From JACCWM01 sp040393065 (lineage in GTDB: Bacteria > Myxococcota_A > Bradymonadia > Bradymonadales > Bradymonadaceae), in assembly GCA_040393065.1 (NCBI GenBank), contig JBEBUW010000013.1, positions 1-64,000 of the forward strand: a stretch of 64,000 nucleotides of DNA. Reading direction: 5' to 3'. How positions within the stretch are numbered: position 1 is the first letter of the stretch; each line of letters begins with the position of its first letter. The notes under the pieces are model-generated. The model was not told where the DNA came from. It ran no database searches and was given only the letters and a program-made list of their open reading frames with translations. Below, piece after piece: positions 52,387 to 64,000 of this stretch. Both the position numbers and the translations under genes were made by a program.

Positions 52387-52417
52387 ACGCGCCAGGTCTT
52401 CTCCTGGCGCGTTTTTT
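52387..52417 (+). terminator. Rho-independent terminator after Flp pilin 2
   Basis: A 10-bp perfect GC-rich stem ACGCGCCAGG/CCTGGCGCGT (52387-52396 with 52403-52412) runs directly into TTTTTT. Confidence 0.93.
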
Positions 52418-52505
52418 ATTTGCGTTTCTGCTCGCTTCTCACATGAACACCCCACCTACGTACGGGTAACACAGACCACACTCCCCACCGTTGATCGTGA
52501 CAAGA

Positions 52506-52521
52506 TGGCGCGCTGATGGCA
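52506..52521 (+). promoter_or_regulatory. Possible sigma54 promoter for the prepilin peptidase gene
   Basis: TGGCGC-GCTGA-TGGCA has the invariant GG and GC at correct spacing but departs from consensus at two positions. It lies 110 bases before the peptidase start. The match is weaker than at the two pilin promoters. Confidence 0.35.
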
Positions 52522-52630
52522 GCATCGTACAGAATTTCAGCTTTCGATTCGCCCTTTCCAACATACACAAAAAATATGAACTCCTCCCAGACCACAACCG
52601 TTCATTACTAAGCCTGGCCGAGAACAGACC

Positions 52631-53236
52631 ATGAACCATCTTACGCAATTGCCAACATGGGCCCTGCTGCTTGTGCTCGTTCCCCTGGGCATCACCCTGG
52701 CCGCGGCCGCCATCACGGACTGGCAAGAAAGAAAAGTCTATAATTCGCTGACTTACCCCATGGTATGCATCGGACTGATCGTCCACACAGCCATTGCCGG
52801 CTGGGCCGGCCTTGGCAGCGGCCTGCTCGCTGCCTTCATCGCCCTGGTCATCGGCATTCTCTTACTTCCCTTTGGTTTCATGGGCGGCGGCGACACCAAA
52901 CTGCTCATGGTCGTCGGCGCATTTCTTGGTCTGAAAGGCCTGGGCGCCGTATTCTTCTACAGCGTTTTATGCGGCGCAGTGCTCGGCCTGGTGATGGCCG
53001 CATTCAATGGCTATCTCTGGCTCATGCTCAAACGCATGTACTTCTTTTTGCGCGGTGTGCTACGAGGCCTGATGTACGGCAGCAAAGAAGTCATGGAAAA
53101 ACTCGAAAAAGACTCTCGCTCCCACATCCCCTTTGCAGTAGCTATCTTTGCCGGCGGCATCCTCGTTTTCACCGATGCCTTTTACCAATGGCCCAATCTT
53201 CTCGACCATTTCCTGTCATTCTACATACTTAATTAG
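52631..53236 (+). CDS. tadV: TadV/CpaA-type prepilin peptidase
   Basis: A 201-residue aspartyl membrane protease of family A24. It cleaves the leader of Flp prepilins. The two catalytic Asp are visible: D30 in AAITDWQERKVYN and D88 in the GGGDTKLL (GxGD-type) motif. Several membrane helices surround them. There is no N-terminal methylase domain, as expected for the TadV/CpaA subfamily. A short loop of basic residues (about 135-165) and a final helix follow. It lies next to the two Flp pilins, its likely substrates. The Tad secretion motor genes are not in the window. Confidence 0.92.
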   Translation: MNHLTQLPTWALLLVLVPLGITLAAAAITDWQERKVYNSLTYPMVCIGLIVHTAIAGWAGLGSGLLAAFIALVIGILLLPFGFMGGGDTKLLMVVGAFLGLKGLGAVFFYSVLCGAVLGLVMAAFNGYLWLMLKRMYFFLRGVLRGLMYGSKEVMEKLEKDSRSHIPFAVAIFAGGILVFTDAFYQWPNLLDHFLSFYILN

Positions 53237-53243
53237 GAAAATG

Positions 53244-54380
53244 ATGACCCGAACCTGGGATTATCTCATTGTAGGCGCTGGCGTCAGCGGCCTGAGCATT
53301 GGCTGGCAACTCGCCCGGCGCGGCCATCAAGTCGTAGTTCTTGAACGCAATCATGCCGGCAGCGGCGCAAGCACAGCCGCTGCCGGAATGCTCGCGCCCA
53401 TCGCAGAACTAAAGTTCGCTCAGGATAACCTCACCCAGCTCAGCCTCCAGAGCCTGGAACTCTATCCCGATTTTATCTCCGAACTCGAGCACGACGCACA
53501 AATCCAGGTCGACTACCGCACGCAAGGAACGCTTCTCATCGGAATCGATCGCGATGACACCGAAGCCCTCAACCATACCTACCAGTATCAGCGCCAGTTA
53601 GGCCTGCAGATCGAACGCCTTTCGCCCGATGCGGCCCGCGAACTCGAACCCGGCCTCTCGCCCAACATCCACAGCGCTCTCTTTTGCGCCCGTGATCACC
53701 AGCTCGATACCCGCCTCCTCATCAAAGCACTCACCAGCGCATTTCTGAGCGCCGGCGGAACTTTGCTTGAGAATACCGAGGTTTCATCCGTTTTGTGCGA
53801 AAACAACCAGATCAGAGGCATATTGACCACAGCCGGGTGTGACATTATGGCACACAAAGTCGTCCTCGCTGCTGGAGCCTGGACCCGGGCCATCGGCGGC
53901 CTGGCAGCCGGCGTGCTTCCACACATCCGTCCGGTCAAAGGCCAGATGCTCGCCATCGAGTTAGGAGAGCCTCCTCTTTGCACACATGTCCTACGCGCTC
54001 CCGATGCCTACCTGGTCCCGCGCTCCAACGGCCAACTTCTCATTGGCTCGACCATGGAAGAGAAAGGATTCGACGCCCGTATGACGGCCGGCGCAATTTT
54101 TGAGCTCCTGCGCGGCGCCTGGGAAACCTTGCCCGGCATTTACGACAGCGCCTTACTCGAGACCTGGACAGGTTTTCGACCGGTTTCCCTGGATGGCGCC
54201 CCCATTCTTGGACCTTCTCCCGAAATCAAAAACCTGTGGTTTGCACTCGGCCACGGCCGCCACGGCATCTTGCTGGCTCCCATCACCGCAAAACTCATGG
54301 CCGACGCGCTGGAAACCGAAGAAATCCCCGCCCCGATGAAGCCTTTTTTAATCGAGCGTTTCCGCCGGCGACGTACCTGA
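53244..54380 (+). CDS. thiO: Glycine oxidase (thiamine synthesis)
   Basis: A 378-residue FAD-dependent amine oxidase that oxidises glycine to iminoacetic acid for the thiazole ring of thiamine. The dinucleotide-binding motif is VGAGVSGLSIGWQLARRGH at the N-terminus. The ThiO-type substrate domain contains ASTAAAGMLAPIAE, and the C-terminal FAD segment is LWFALGHGRHGILLAPITA. AGGA overlaps the stop of the prepilin peptidase and spaces best with the second of two adjacent ATGs (53244; 53241 is the alternative). thiD is at 62660-63553, and other thi genes are not present. DadA-like D-amino-acid dehydrogenases are a less likely alternative. Confidence 0.88.
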   Translation: MTRTWDYLIVGAGVSGLSIGWQLARRGHQVVVLERNHAGSGASTAAAGMLAPIAELKFAQDNLTQLSLQSLELYPDFISELEHDAQIQVDYRTQGTLLIGIDRDDTEALNHTYQYQRQLGLQIERLSPDAARELEPGLSPNIHSALFCARDHQLDTRLLIKALTSAFLSAGGTLLENTEVSSVLCENNQIRGILTTAGCDIMAHKVVLAAGAWTRAIGGLAAGVLPHIRPVKGQMLAIELGEPPLCTHVLRAPDAYLVPRSNGQLLIGSTMEEKGFDARMTAGAIFELLRGAWETLPGIYDSALLETWTGFRPVSLDGAPILGPSPEIKNLWFALGHGRHGILLAPITAKLMADALETEEIPAPMKPFLIERFRRRRT

Positions 54381-54487
54381 AACCTTCATCTTTCCAGATC
54401 ATCCCGATCTGCGATTGCTGATTGCTAAAAACCATAGGTTGTAAGAGTCTCCAGCCTGATGCCGCACTATATTCATGGAGTAGAAAC

Positions 54488-55420
54488 ATGAACATCACAA
54501 CCTTTACACGATTTTTACTGACGACCGTCACCTGCACAGCCTTGACCGGTTCCACTGCCTTTGCCCAACTGGCCGATCCACCTGCTGCAGCGCCGTCGAC
54601 CACCACCTTTGCCAACACAACACGCGGCGTCCGCCCCGCAGGAATGGGCGAAGCCTTTACATCGATCGCCAATGGCACAAGCGGCATTTATCAAAATCCC
54701 GCCGGCGTCGCCCGATCGGTCATGTACGCCGTAGACGGCCTCTTTGAATACACACCTTCCGGAACCATTCTGAACGCCTCAATCGCAGACAGCAAAACCA
54801 ATCCCTCCCTGGCTGCGGGCGTTGGCTACAGCTATTTCTTTGGCCGCGATGAATTTTCCCATCTGACCGGACACGACGTCCGCCTGGCCCTCGCTGTGCC
54901 TGTGATTCCGGATCGCGTTGCGATCGGTATCGGCGGCCGATACCTGATCATGAAAGATAGCTCCGGCCCCGAAGACGTAAACCTCGTCAAAGGCTTCACC
55001 CTGGATGCCGGCCTGATTTTCAGACTCTCGGAGCTGCTGCACCTGGGCATCGCTGGCAAAAACCTGATCGATCCCTGCAACGACGACAGCCTGTGCCGCG
55101 GCGTTGCACCGACAACCGTCACCGGCGGCCTGTCTCTTGGCACCGAAACCAGCTTCATGCTCTCGGCCGATGTCGGATTTGATCTGACCTCGCGCGATGA
55201 CGCTGCCCTCAATTTCGGCGTCGGTGCCGAATACCTGATCGCACGCATGATCCCCATCCGCGCCGGATTCATGCACAAAGGCGCAATCGAACACAATTTT
55301 CTCACTTTTGGCGGCGGTTGGCGCTCTCCAGCAGCCGGTGTTGACCTGTCGTATCAACACGATTTGCAAAATAGCGATGAAGTAGGCTATATCGCAGGCT
55401 CGTTTTCGTTGTACTTCTGA
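54488..55420 (+). CDS. Outer-membrane beta-barrel protein (PorV/FadL-like)
   Basis: A 310-residue exported protein. A signal peptide (about residues 1-29, ending TAFAQ) is followed by a plug-like segment typical of the PorV/UPF0164 and FadL-type families (RPAGMGEAFTSIANGTSGIYQNPAGVA). About twelve amphipathic beta strands run to the C-terminus, which ends in Phe (SFSLYF), as outer-membrane barrels do. Its function is not recognisable; transport of a hydrophobic molecule or a type IX-like shuttle role are possibilities. GGAG lies 9 bases before the ATG. Confidence 0.78.
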   Translation: MNITTFTRFLLTTVTCTALTGSTAFAQLADPPAAAPSTTTFANTTRGVRPAGMGEAFTSIANGTSGIYQNPAGVARSVMYAVDGLFEYTPSGTILNASIADSKTNPSLAAGVGYSYFFGRDEFSHLTGHDVRLALAVPVIPDRVAIGIGGRYLIMKDSSGPEDVNLVKGFTLDAGLIFRLSELLHLGIAGKNLIDPCNDDSLCRGVAPTTVTGGLSLGTETSFMLSADVGFDLTSRDDAALNFGVGAEYLIARMIPIRAGFMHKGAIEHNFLTFGGGWRSPAAGVDLSYQHDLQNSDEVGYIAGSFSLYF

Positions 55421-55803
55421 ATATCGTTTTCCCAAACGATGTTGTATCTCGAGCAAGCCGCGCGGATAAGCCGCCAACCCGTGCTGTTTGCTGATGCACG
55501 CAACACCCTTCATGCCGTTATCGTCGCCGGATCGGATTTTTTCCAGAATTCATCCCGGCGGCGGTCATGAACAATTACATCTGTACACAAAAAGTAGATG
55601 CATGCTGCGGGGCATACCGCGCCGAAACATCTGGTGATGTCCAATAGTTAGCTTCTGGGGATGACTATTTCTGACCAGATTTTGCAGTGAAATTATCCGT
55701 ACATTTCTGATCCCTGGGAAGTTTATGAGCCTACGCCGTGTTCTCTTATTCACCTGTGTGCGTTGTTCATTAGCACAAGAACCTCAATAGGGGGTGTACA
55801 TTT
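55421..55803. other. Intergenic region before the RpoH-like gene
   Basis: 383 bases. A short 7-bp hairpin (55423-55440) follows the barrel gene but has no T-tract. No ORF is credible. The sigma factor promoter must lie here, but no clear -35/-10 pair was found. The last 20 bases hold AGGGGG, the ribosome binding site. Confidence 0.4.
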
Positions 55804-56853
55804 ATGTCACCGCAAAACGTAAAACACCAAGACGTTGTTTCTTCTCAGAAGATGGAAGTTCTAAGCAAGCGTAAGAGCGTCAAGGCGAATCAAAAAGTTG
55901 ATCTGGATACACAATCACTTGATGCCGCCTCCGCGCTTTTTGGGGACCTGAGCCTGCCGATGATGCGCGGCAGTGAAATGAATCTTCCGGCCAGCGCCGA
56001 TCCGCTTTCTGCTTATCTGGCGCGCCTGAACTATATCGAACCTCTCCCGGCCGAGGATCAGCAACGATTGGCCGAGCGCTACGTCAACGAAAATGACGTC
56101 AACGCCGCCAAAATGCTCATCCTTACCAACCTGCGCCTGGTCGTAAAACTCGCCAGGGAATACCAGCGCCGCTGGACCAACCTGCTCGATCTCATCCAGG
56201 AAGGAAACGTCGGCCTCTCCGAAGCCGTCACCCGCTATGATCCGTATCGCGGCGTAAAATTTACGAGCTACGCCCAGTACTGGATCCGCGCGATGATTCT
56301 CAACTACCTGATGAATCATCTCCATCCGGTCAAAATCGGAAGCTCACGCGCCGGCCGAAAACTCTTCTACAACCTCAAAAAAGCACGCCGCGAACTTGTC
56401 CGGCAAGGCCACAGCAACCCGACGCCCGCACTGATCGCCGACTACCTCGACGTCGATGTACGCGAAGTCGTCCGCGTGGCGGCCCAGCTCGATGCGCCGC
56501 CCGTTTACCTCGATGCCCAGGCACCCGGACACGAAAAAACCACGATCGGCGAGTTGATGCAGTCCGATATGGCAAATCCGGAGGAACTTGCGGCAGAACG
56601 CGACCTGAGCGACCGCCTTCGCACGACAATCGATTCGTACGGCGAATCGCTGGTTGATCCGCGTGAGCGCGCCATCTGGTTTGAACGCATGACGGCCGAA
56701 GATCCCAAAAGCCTGGTCGATCTGGGCAACACCTGGGGCGTTTCCAAGGAGCGCATCCGTCAGGTAGAAGTTCAGATCCGCGAAGCCTTCAAGAAATATC
56801 TCTTCGATAATCTTGGCGAAGATGTCCGACTGGACTTCCTCGAGCGTCTGTAA
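55804..56853 (+). CDS. RpoH-like sigma-70 family sigma factor
   Basis: A 349-residue group 3 sigma factor with sigma32-like order. An N-terminal extension of about 70 residues is unusual for RpoH. Region 1.2/2 follows (SAYLARLNYIEPLPAEDQQRLAERY, then LILTNLRLVVKLAREYQRRW, LLDLIQEGNVGL and GVKFTSYAQYWIRAMI). The RpoH-box-like MNHLHPVKIGSSRAGRKLFYNLKKAR covers region 2.4-3. Region 4 has WGVSKERIRQVEVQIREAF. It probably directs a stress (heat or starvation) regulon. A myxobacterial SigB/SigC-type paralogue is an alternative to true RpoH. AGGGGG precedes the ATG. Confidence 0.9.
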   Translation: MSPQNVKHQDVVSSQKMEVLSKRKSVKANQKVDLDTQSLDAASALFGDLSLPMMRGSEMNLPASADPLSAYLARLNYIEPLPAEDQQRLAERYVNENDVNAAKMLILTNLRLVVKLAREYQRRWTNLLDLIQEGNVGLSEAVTRYDPYRGVKFTSYAQYWIRAMILNYLMNHLHPVKIGSSRAGRKLFYNLKKARRELVRQGHSNPTPALIADYLDVDVREVVRVAAQLDAPPVYLDAQAPGHEKTTIGELMQSDMANPEELAAERDLSDRLRTTIDSYGESLVDPRERAIWFERMTAEDPKSLVDLGNTWGVSKERIRQVEVQIREAFKKYLFDNLGEDVRLDFLERL

Positions 56854-56922
56854 CCAGGCCTGCACGGTTTTCCCCGCACGAAACGCACACAGGCAGCACA
56901 GCTTCATCGCCAGATCCCAAAA

Positions 56923-56968
56923 AAGCTGAATCCGCTCACTCATTCGCGGATTCAGCTTTTTATTTTTT
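56923..56968. terminator. Terminator shared by the sigma factor and lgt genes
   Basis: A 13-bp perfect stem AAGCTGAATCCGC/GCGGATTCAGCTT (56923-56935 with 56946-56958) is followed by TT-A-TTTTTT on + and preceded by a run of A on +. It serves the convergent genes in both directions. Confidence 0.9.
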
Positions 56969-56994
56969 CATTCCTTGCAAGAGCTCTTACGTAC

Positions 56995-58020
56995 TTACGA
57001 AATCGATGATTCTGCTGCGGGTTTTGCCGACTTATTGCGATTCTTCCACAAGAAATACCCGCACACGATCACAATCGGCAGACTGATCCACTGACTGGTC
57101 GACAAAGCCAGCAGGCCGCCCCGCACATCGGCCCGCAAAAATTCGACCAGAAAACGGCAGATCCCGTACAAAAACCCACCCGTCAACAAAAGCTGCCCGT
57201 CGTATCGCTTGCGAGGCCGCACATAAAAATACACCACCGCAAAAATCACGGCCGCATACAAACTCTCAATGATTTGAGTTGGATACACCGGCAAACTCGC
57301 CTGAATCCCGCTTTGCCACTGCGCCTGCAATGCCTCGTAATGCTGCTCAAAATGCTGCTGATACGCCAGAGATCCTGTCGGAAACCGCACCGAAATCGCA
57401 TCGATATTACAAACTCCCCCAAAACAGCAGCCAGCCAGAAAACACCCCAGCCGCCCAACGGCAAGCCCTGCAAAAATCACATAGCCAGCCACATCCATCA
57501 CGCGCAAAACCTGCGCCCCGGCACGCTTCAGATAAAAATATCCAAACGCCAGACAGCCCAGCAAACCGCCATACACCGTCATGCCGCCCGACCAGAACTT
57601 CAGGCCGCGCAAACAATCACGCTGCGGATAGCAAAGACCATCCTCCACCCCACAAATCGCACCAATGTCCAGGCCGCGCGCCTGCTCCGCCAGACACTGC
57701 TGATTCGTCTCGCACAACGCACCGCTGGCCAGCCCGCGCCCTTCCATCAAAAACGGATCAACACACAAATGGACGTAATCCATAAAGAATCCGTCCATCA
57801 AAACATGCGCCAGCCGACAGCCCAGAATACCGATCACAAGCATCCAGATCGCCAGATCGATAAACTGCTGATGACTTAAGCCACCCGCCCTGACATCACG
57901 ATACGCAAGTCGGCAGCCCAGCAAAAAACCGAGCAAAATCGCCGTTACATAGCTCGAGAGCGTGAAATGCCACGCCCCCTCAAGCCCGATCCAGGAACTA
58001 TCAAATAGAATGGGATGCAT
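56995..58020 (-). CDS. lgt: Prolipoprotein diacylglyceryl transferase
   Basis: A 341-residue inner-membrane enzyme that adds diacylglycerol to the lipobox Cys of prolipoproteins, the first step of lipoprotein maturation. Lgt motifs are FWSGGMTVYGGLLG and the signature GRLGCFLAGCCFGGVC. Conserved Arg/Glu lie in GFLYGICRFLVEFLRAD. About seven membrane helices are present. It is longer than usual (about 290): a periplasmic insert of roughly 50 residues rich in Cys (HLCVDPFLMEGRGLASGALC through CGVEDGLCYPQRDC) lies before the active region, perhaps a disulfide-linked loop. It starts 9 bases after lspA, with ileS-lspA-lgt in one operon. Confidence 0.95.
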   Translation of the reverse strand: MHPILFDSSWIGLEGAWHFTLSSYVTAILLGFLLGCRLAYRDVRAGGLSHQQFIDLAIWMLVIGILGCRLAHVLMDGFFMDYVHLCVDPFLMEGRGLASGALCETNQQCLAEQARGLDIGAICGVEDGLCYPQRDCLRGLKFWSGGMTVYGGLLGCLAFGYFYLKRAGAQVLRVMDVAGYVIFAGLAVGRLGCFLAGCCFGGVCNIDAISVRFPTGSLAYQQHFEQHYEALQAQWQSGIQASLPVYPTQIIESLYAAVIFAVVYFYVRPRKRYDGQLLLTGGFLYGICRFLVEFLRADVRGGLLALSTSQWISLPIVIVCGYFLWKNRNKSAKPAAESSIS

Positions 58021-58029
58021 AGAAAAAGC

Positions 58030-58765
58030 TCAGCTGATCGCCGCCTTTTCTTCTTCTTGCTCCACTTTTCCGCGAGATTTGATCGTATCGCGAATGATCT
58101 CGATCACCATCAAGCCCACGCCCACACACAGCAAAGCGTCCGCCACATTGAACGTCGGCCAGCGATGTGCATCCGTGTATTTCCAGACAATAAAGTCGAT
58201 TACATAACCAAAACGGATCCGATCGATGAAATTCCCGATCGCTCCGGCCGCAATCAAACCCAGGCCCCACAATAAAATCTGCTGGCTAAACAATACGCCG
58301 CGCAATAAGACCAGGATCATCACAACCGCAGCAATACTGATGAGAATAAAAAACGGCTTGCGAAAACTCTCATCGCTATCGGCTAAAATCCCAAACGCAG
58401 CCCCCGGATTGCGCGTGTACTGAAAATCGAAATAGCCATCGATTACCACGACTTCACGCCGCGTAACCTCGACCGCTTCGCCAGCTTTCAGCTCCGTGTC
58501 CGCGCTCACATACGCGCCCTCGGGCGTGCGCACGTATTGATTCGCAATCTGCTCAACCTGCTCCGGCGTATTCGACGTAAAAGTCTGCGTCAAATAATCC
58601 TGCACCGTGGTCCCCTCCGCCTCCGGTGGAACCTCCAGCACAATATTGTGCGAAAAATGCCCCGGACGCTGGCTCGCAAGCCAGTCCGACGCATACATTT
58701 TCGTCCACTGATCAACGAAAACAAAAACCAGCAATATCGCAAAAAATTGCCCGTACTTTTTGATA

Positions 58766-58779
<14 letters not shown>
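58030..58779 (-). CDS. lspA: Lipoprotein signal peptidase with a periplasmic insertion
   Basis: A 249-residue signal peptidase II that removes the signal peptide of diacylated lipoproteins. Catalytic Asp motifs are GAIGNFIDRIRFGYVIDF and FNVADA. The family box YTRNPGAAFG is present. Between the first helix and that box lies an extra region of about 75 residues (VPPEAEGTTVQ to RREVVVIDG), making the protein about 85 residues longer than usual. The insert would face the periplasm. The ATG overlaps the end of ileS by 14 bases, so translation is coupled. Confidence 0.93.
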
Positions 58780-61648
<2,869 letters not shown>

Positions 61649-61743
61649 GACGGCACTCCTGCAAAAATTCGTGCAAATTCTCAAAATTAGGACAAGCCAG
61701 GCCCAGGGCCGGGCGTTCTAGCACAGCCTTATTTATGCATCAA

Positions 61744-62613
61744 TCACGGCCTTTGAACCAGTTCTGGATAGCACATGACAAACGAAATCTTGTCGCCCGT
61801 GCATTGCACCACCTGCTGCGACCATGCGACGGACATCCACACCAGCGCCGCCAAGCACACCGCCGCCAGTATCCAGACCACCACATTGCCCAGCCGGTCG
61901 ATCCCACGCGGCTCCCCGGCTGAAATTTCCTTCAACCTCGAAGCCATCACCAACGCCAGCACCGCGCCGCTGAACAACCCGCCCAGATGCGCCGCATTGT
62001 CCATCGGAATCGAGCCGATAAACCCGATGCTCAGCCCGAACACAACCCAGGGCAAAAACCCCGTCGTCAATGCCCGCGTCACCCGCTGCGGCAAAATCCG
62101 ACGATACTTCGCCCCGAAAACCAGCAGGCCGCCCACCAGTCCATAAATCGCACCCGACGCACCGCCCGACGGCACATCATTAAAATAATAACTCGCCAGA
62201 CTCGCTACCGTGCCGCTCAGCACATAGAGCACGAACAAACGCCGCGCCCCATAAAACCGCTCCAGCATCGGCCCCAGCAAATACAAACCATACGCATTCA
62301 TCAAAATGTGCATGATATCCAGGTGCACAAACTGACTGCTCAGCAAGCGCCACCACTGCCCGGCCTCGATCTGCTCGTTCACCTTCATGCCCGTATAAAA
62401 AACAAGCTGCTCGGCATTAAATCCCGCCGCTGCAGCACCCGTTTCCGGCATCAGATGAAATATCCCGTAAAACTTCGCCAGCCCCCACAGCACCACATTC
62501 ACACCGAGCAACCACCAGCTCAGCCGAACCTTGCTCTGCAGAATTCCTGCCAGCGCCTGCTCACGTTTATGAACATCGGGATCAAATTTCAGTTCGTCTT
62601 CATCAGGATTCAC
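61744..62613 (-). CDS. Rhomboid-family intramembrane serine protease
   Basis: A 289-residue polytopic membrane protein. It has the rhomboid catalytic serine motif GGASGAIYGLVGG, the catalytic His in AAHLGGLFSGAVLAL, and the helix 2 pattern HLDIMHILMNAYGLYLLGP. Six or seven helices are visible, with a soluble N-terminal segment of about 35 residues. Rhomboids cut within or near membrane helices of substrate proteins; the substrate is unknown. It lies between thiD and ileS on the same strand (gaps of 46 and 95 bases). Confidence 0.92.
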   Translation of the reverse strand: MNPDEDELKFDPDVHKREQALAGILQSKVRLSWWLLGVNVVLWGLAKFYGIFHLMPETGAAAAGFNAEQLVFYTGMKVNEQIEAGQWWRLLSSQFVHLDIMHILMNAYGLYLLGPMLERFYGARRLFVLYVLSGTVASLASYYFNDVPSGGASGAIYGLVGGLLVFGAKYRRILPQRVTRALTTGFLPWVVFGLSIGFIGSIPMDNAAHLGGLFSGAVLALVMASRLKEISAGEPRGIDRLGNVVVWILAAVCLAALVWMSVAWSQQVVQCTGDKISFVMCYPELVQRP

Positions 62614-62659
62614 GTAAGCACCAGAGATATGCCGTGATCTTCATCACTTTCTTACTTTC

Positions 62660-63553
62660 TTACGAAGTCACATTGGGTAAAAAACCTGCGCGCATCGGCC
62701 GCACAAGGATCGAACGACCGCGCCCGATACGTACACGATTTGGCGCATGGAGCAAATCATTGAGATAACGCCGCGCCTGCTCAACCGCCTCAACAGCCGT
62801 CAATCCGCCGCGCTGACCCTCCAAACAATCTCCGGCCAGACCACACAAAATCGCACTCGCCAGCTGACAGCCCGTTCCACGCACATCCTCATCGATCGCC
62901 GGCAAAGCCGGCAAAAGCCGCGCACCATCACGATCCGCAAACGCATCCGTAAGCTCAAACTCGGGCTGTTCACTCAAATGTCCACCTTTCAGCAACACCG
63001 CGCGAGGCCCCAGCCTCTGTAAACGCTCCGCGGCTTGCAACATTTCATCAGCCGTGCGAATCGTGCTCCCCAGCAACTGTTCCGCCTCGGGAACATTTGG
63101 CGTCAACACATCGGTTTGGGCGTACAGCAATTCCACGGCGCGGTGCATCGTCTCCTGCTTACTCAACGGATAACGCCCGTCGCCACTGGCCAAAATAGGA
63201 TCCAGCACCACCGGAATAGACCCACGATGTGCCGCAGCCGCCGAACTTCGTAGACGCGAAATAAATGCACTCACAACTTCCACGCTTGCCACATCGGGCA
63301 ACATCCCGAGCTTGATCCCGGCAATCGGAACATCCTCCGCAATCGTTTCAAGCTGCGCAGACAACGCCTCCGGGCCCATCGACTGCCAGCCCCGAACACC
63401 CACCGTGTTCTGCCATACAACCGCCGTAACTACCGAAAGTCCATGGTAGCCAAGGTCTCGAAATACCTGTAGATCCGCCTGAATACCGGCGGCGCCGCTC
63501 GGATCAGTCCCGGCGATCGTCAACAGGCAATAGCTTCGTGTTTTTTTCTTCAT
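62660..63553 (-). CDS. thiD: Hydroxymethylpyrimidine (phosphate) kinase
   Basis: A 297-residue ribokinase-fold enzyme that phosphorylates the pyrimidine precursor of thiamine twice. Recognisable parts are TIAGTDPSGAAGIQADLQVF at the N-terminus, KLGMLPDVASVEVV, VVLDPILASGDG, TPNVPEAEQLLG, and RGTGCQLASAI, whose Cys/Gly anion hole ends the active site. It is longer than E. coli ThiD (266) by an acidic loop and a C-terminal tail. No TPP-riboswitch core was found in the upstream gap 63554-63786. Confidence 0.93.
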   Translation of the reverse strand: MKKKTRSYCLLTIAGTDPSGAAGIQADLQVFRDLGYHGLSVVTAVVWQNTVGVRGWQSMGPEALSAQLETIAEDVPIAGIKLGMLPDVASVEVVSAFISRLRSSAAAAHRGSIPVVLDPILASGDGRYPLSKQETMHRAVELLYAQTDVLTPNVPEAEQLLGSTIRTADEMLQAAERLQRLGPRAVLLKGGHLSEQPEFELTDAFADRDGARLLPALPAIDEDVRGTGCQLASAILCGLAGDCLEGQRGGLTAVEAVEQARRYLNDLLHAPNRVRIGRGRSILVRPMRAGFLPNVTS

Positions 63554-63786
63554 CGTAGGATTTTTTACCTTCTAATGTTCGTAATAGATCGTCAGCAATA
63601 CCGCACGATCGATCGCAGCAACCGCATAAGAAACAACCGCTACGCAGCTCCCACCATGCCTGACTACCCGGCTACTGCGTAGATTGAAATACCTTTATTG
63701 CTCCAATCCGACACCTGTCCCGCCAACCCCGGAACTACAAAATCTCGCTGCCGGATCGCAATATTTGACATTGATGGAGTCACACA

Positions 63787-64000
63787 TTGATTTCTAATAC
63801 CGCCGCAGCCCCAACCTCCCCCTCCTCCCCTCCCGTAGCCGACCACTCCGCCTCCTGGATTCTGATCATCCTGAGCGCCGTTGTCTTTGTCTCCGTCATC
63901 AACGGCACCATGATCAACGTCGCGCTGCCTCTCATCGGCGAAGACTTCAAAGTCAGCGAAGGCGTCTACGGCTGGATCGTCACCGGCTACGCACTGGCCT
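63787..64000 (+). CDS. MFS transporter, DHA2-like (partial at window end)
   Basis: The first 71 codons of a major facilitator gene, cut by the window edge. After a Ser/Pro-rich leader comes the first membrane helix (WILIILSAVVFVSVIN). It continues to GTMINVALPLIGEDFKVSEGVYGWIVTGYALA, the helix 1-2 motif of 14-helix drug:H+ antiporters (EmrB/QacA type). The start is TTG 63787 with GGAG 7 bases upstream. It is divergent from thiD. The substrate is unknown. Confidence 0.8.
   Translation, partial: MISNTAAAPTSPSSPPVADHSASWILIILSAVVFVSVINGTMINVALPLIGEDFKVSEGVYGWIVTGYALA

Noticed and set aside
63554..63786. TPP riboswitch before thiD
   Set aside because: The conserved CUGAGA and ACCUGA-type core was not found on the minus strand.

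Overview
The window looks like part of the chromosome of a Gram-negative, myxobacterium-like bacterium (Myxococcota / Bradymonadales type). This placement is inference. It rests on a PEGA-domain Ser/Thr kinase, an FHA-sigma54 activator, very large TPR and GYF proteins, a PATAN/J-domain fusion, an OmpA protein and a von Willebrand lipoprotein with calcium-type DxDxDG repeats, Flp/Tad pilins behind sigma54 promoters, and a moderately high GC content. No rRNA, tRNA, CRISPR array, transposase or integrase was found. About 50 protein genes are supported and most of the sequence is coding.

Layout. 1-552: non-coding, opening with a 55-bp sequence that recurs exactly at 42009-42063. 553-7444: PEGA kinase (-), DUF4442 thioesterase-like protein, ECF sigma factor and anti-sigma factor, PBP4-type D,D-carboxypeptidase, class II glutamine amidotransferase. 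7493-18355 (-): a lidless Hsp70, a pseudo-receiver/PATAN/J-domain/TPR protein, a 1374-residue GYF/TPR membrane protein, and a Helicase_C_3-type protein paired with a small paralogue of its own C-terminus. 18663-21582 (+): HMG-CoA lyase, polyprenyl diphosphate synthase, tryptophan 2,3-dioxygenase. 21702-30524 (+): OmpA protein, nuclease lipoprotein, FHA-sigma54 activator, polyprenol-phosphate mannosyltransferase-like enzyme, tail-anchored unknown protein, CheB and CheR. 30512-41174: helical unknown protein, VWA lipoprotein, DksA-like protein, GNAT, UvrD/PcrA helicase, NAD isocitrate dehydrogenase, small membrane protein.

41175-42231 is a gap of about 1 kb between convergent genes. It holds no convincing ORF but contains a chain of exact local hairpins, among them a 26-pair stem-loop and a GNRA-capped stem, followed by the repeated trailer. 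I read it as a large structured non-coding RNA on the + strand, possibly a 3'-truncated group II intron or an undescribed RNA class. This is the best candidate in the window for something new.

42232-51371 (-) is a long operon: mfd, two parvulin-type PPIases, pdxA, a protein built from three repeated modules plus membrane segments, and pssA. 51501-53236 (+) carries two Flp pilins, each with a sigma54 promoter, and a TadV/CpaA prepilin peptidase. thiO, a beta-barrel protein and an RpoH-like sigma factor follow. 56995-63553 (-) is the lipoprotein-maturation cluster ileS-lspA-lgt with a rhomboid protease and thiD upstream. The window ends inside an MFS exporter gene (+).

Common themes are envelope assembly (lgt/lspA, SurA-like chaperones, OmpA, PBP4, anti-sigma), protein quality control (Hsp70/J/TPR) and sigma54 surface-appendage control. 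No link between the sigma54 activator and the pilin promoters can be shown from the sequence alone.
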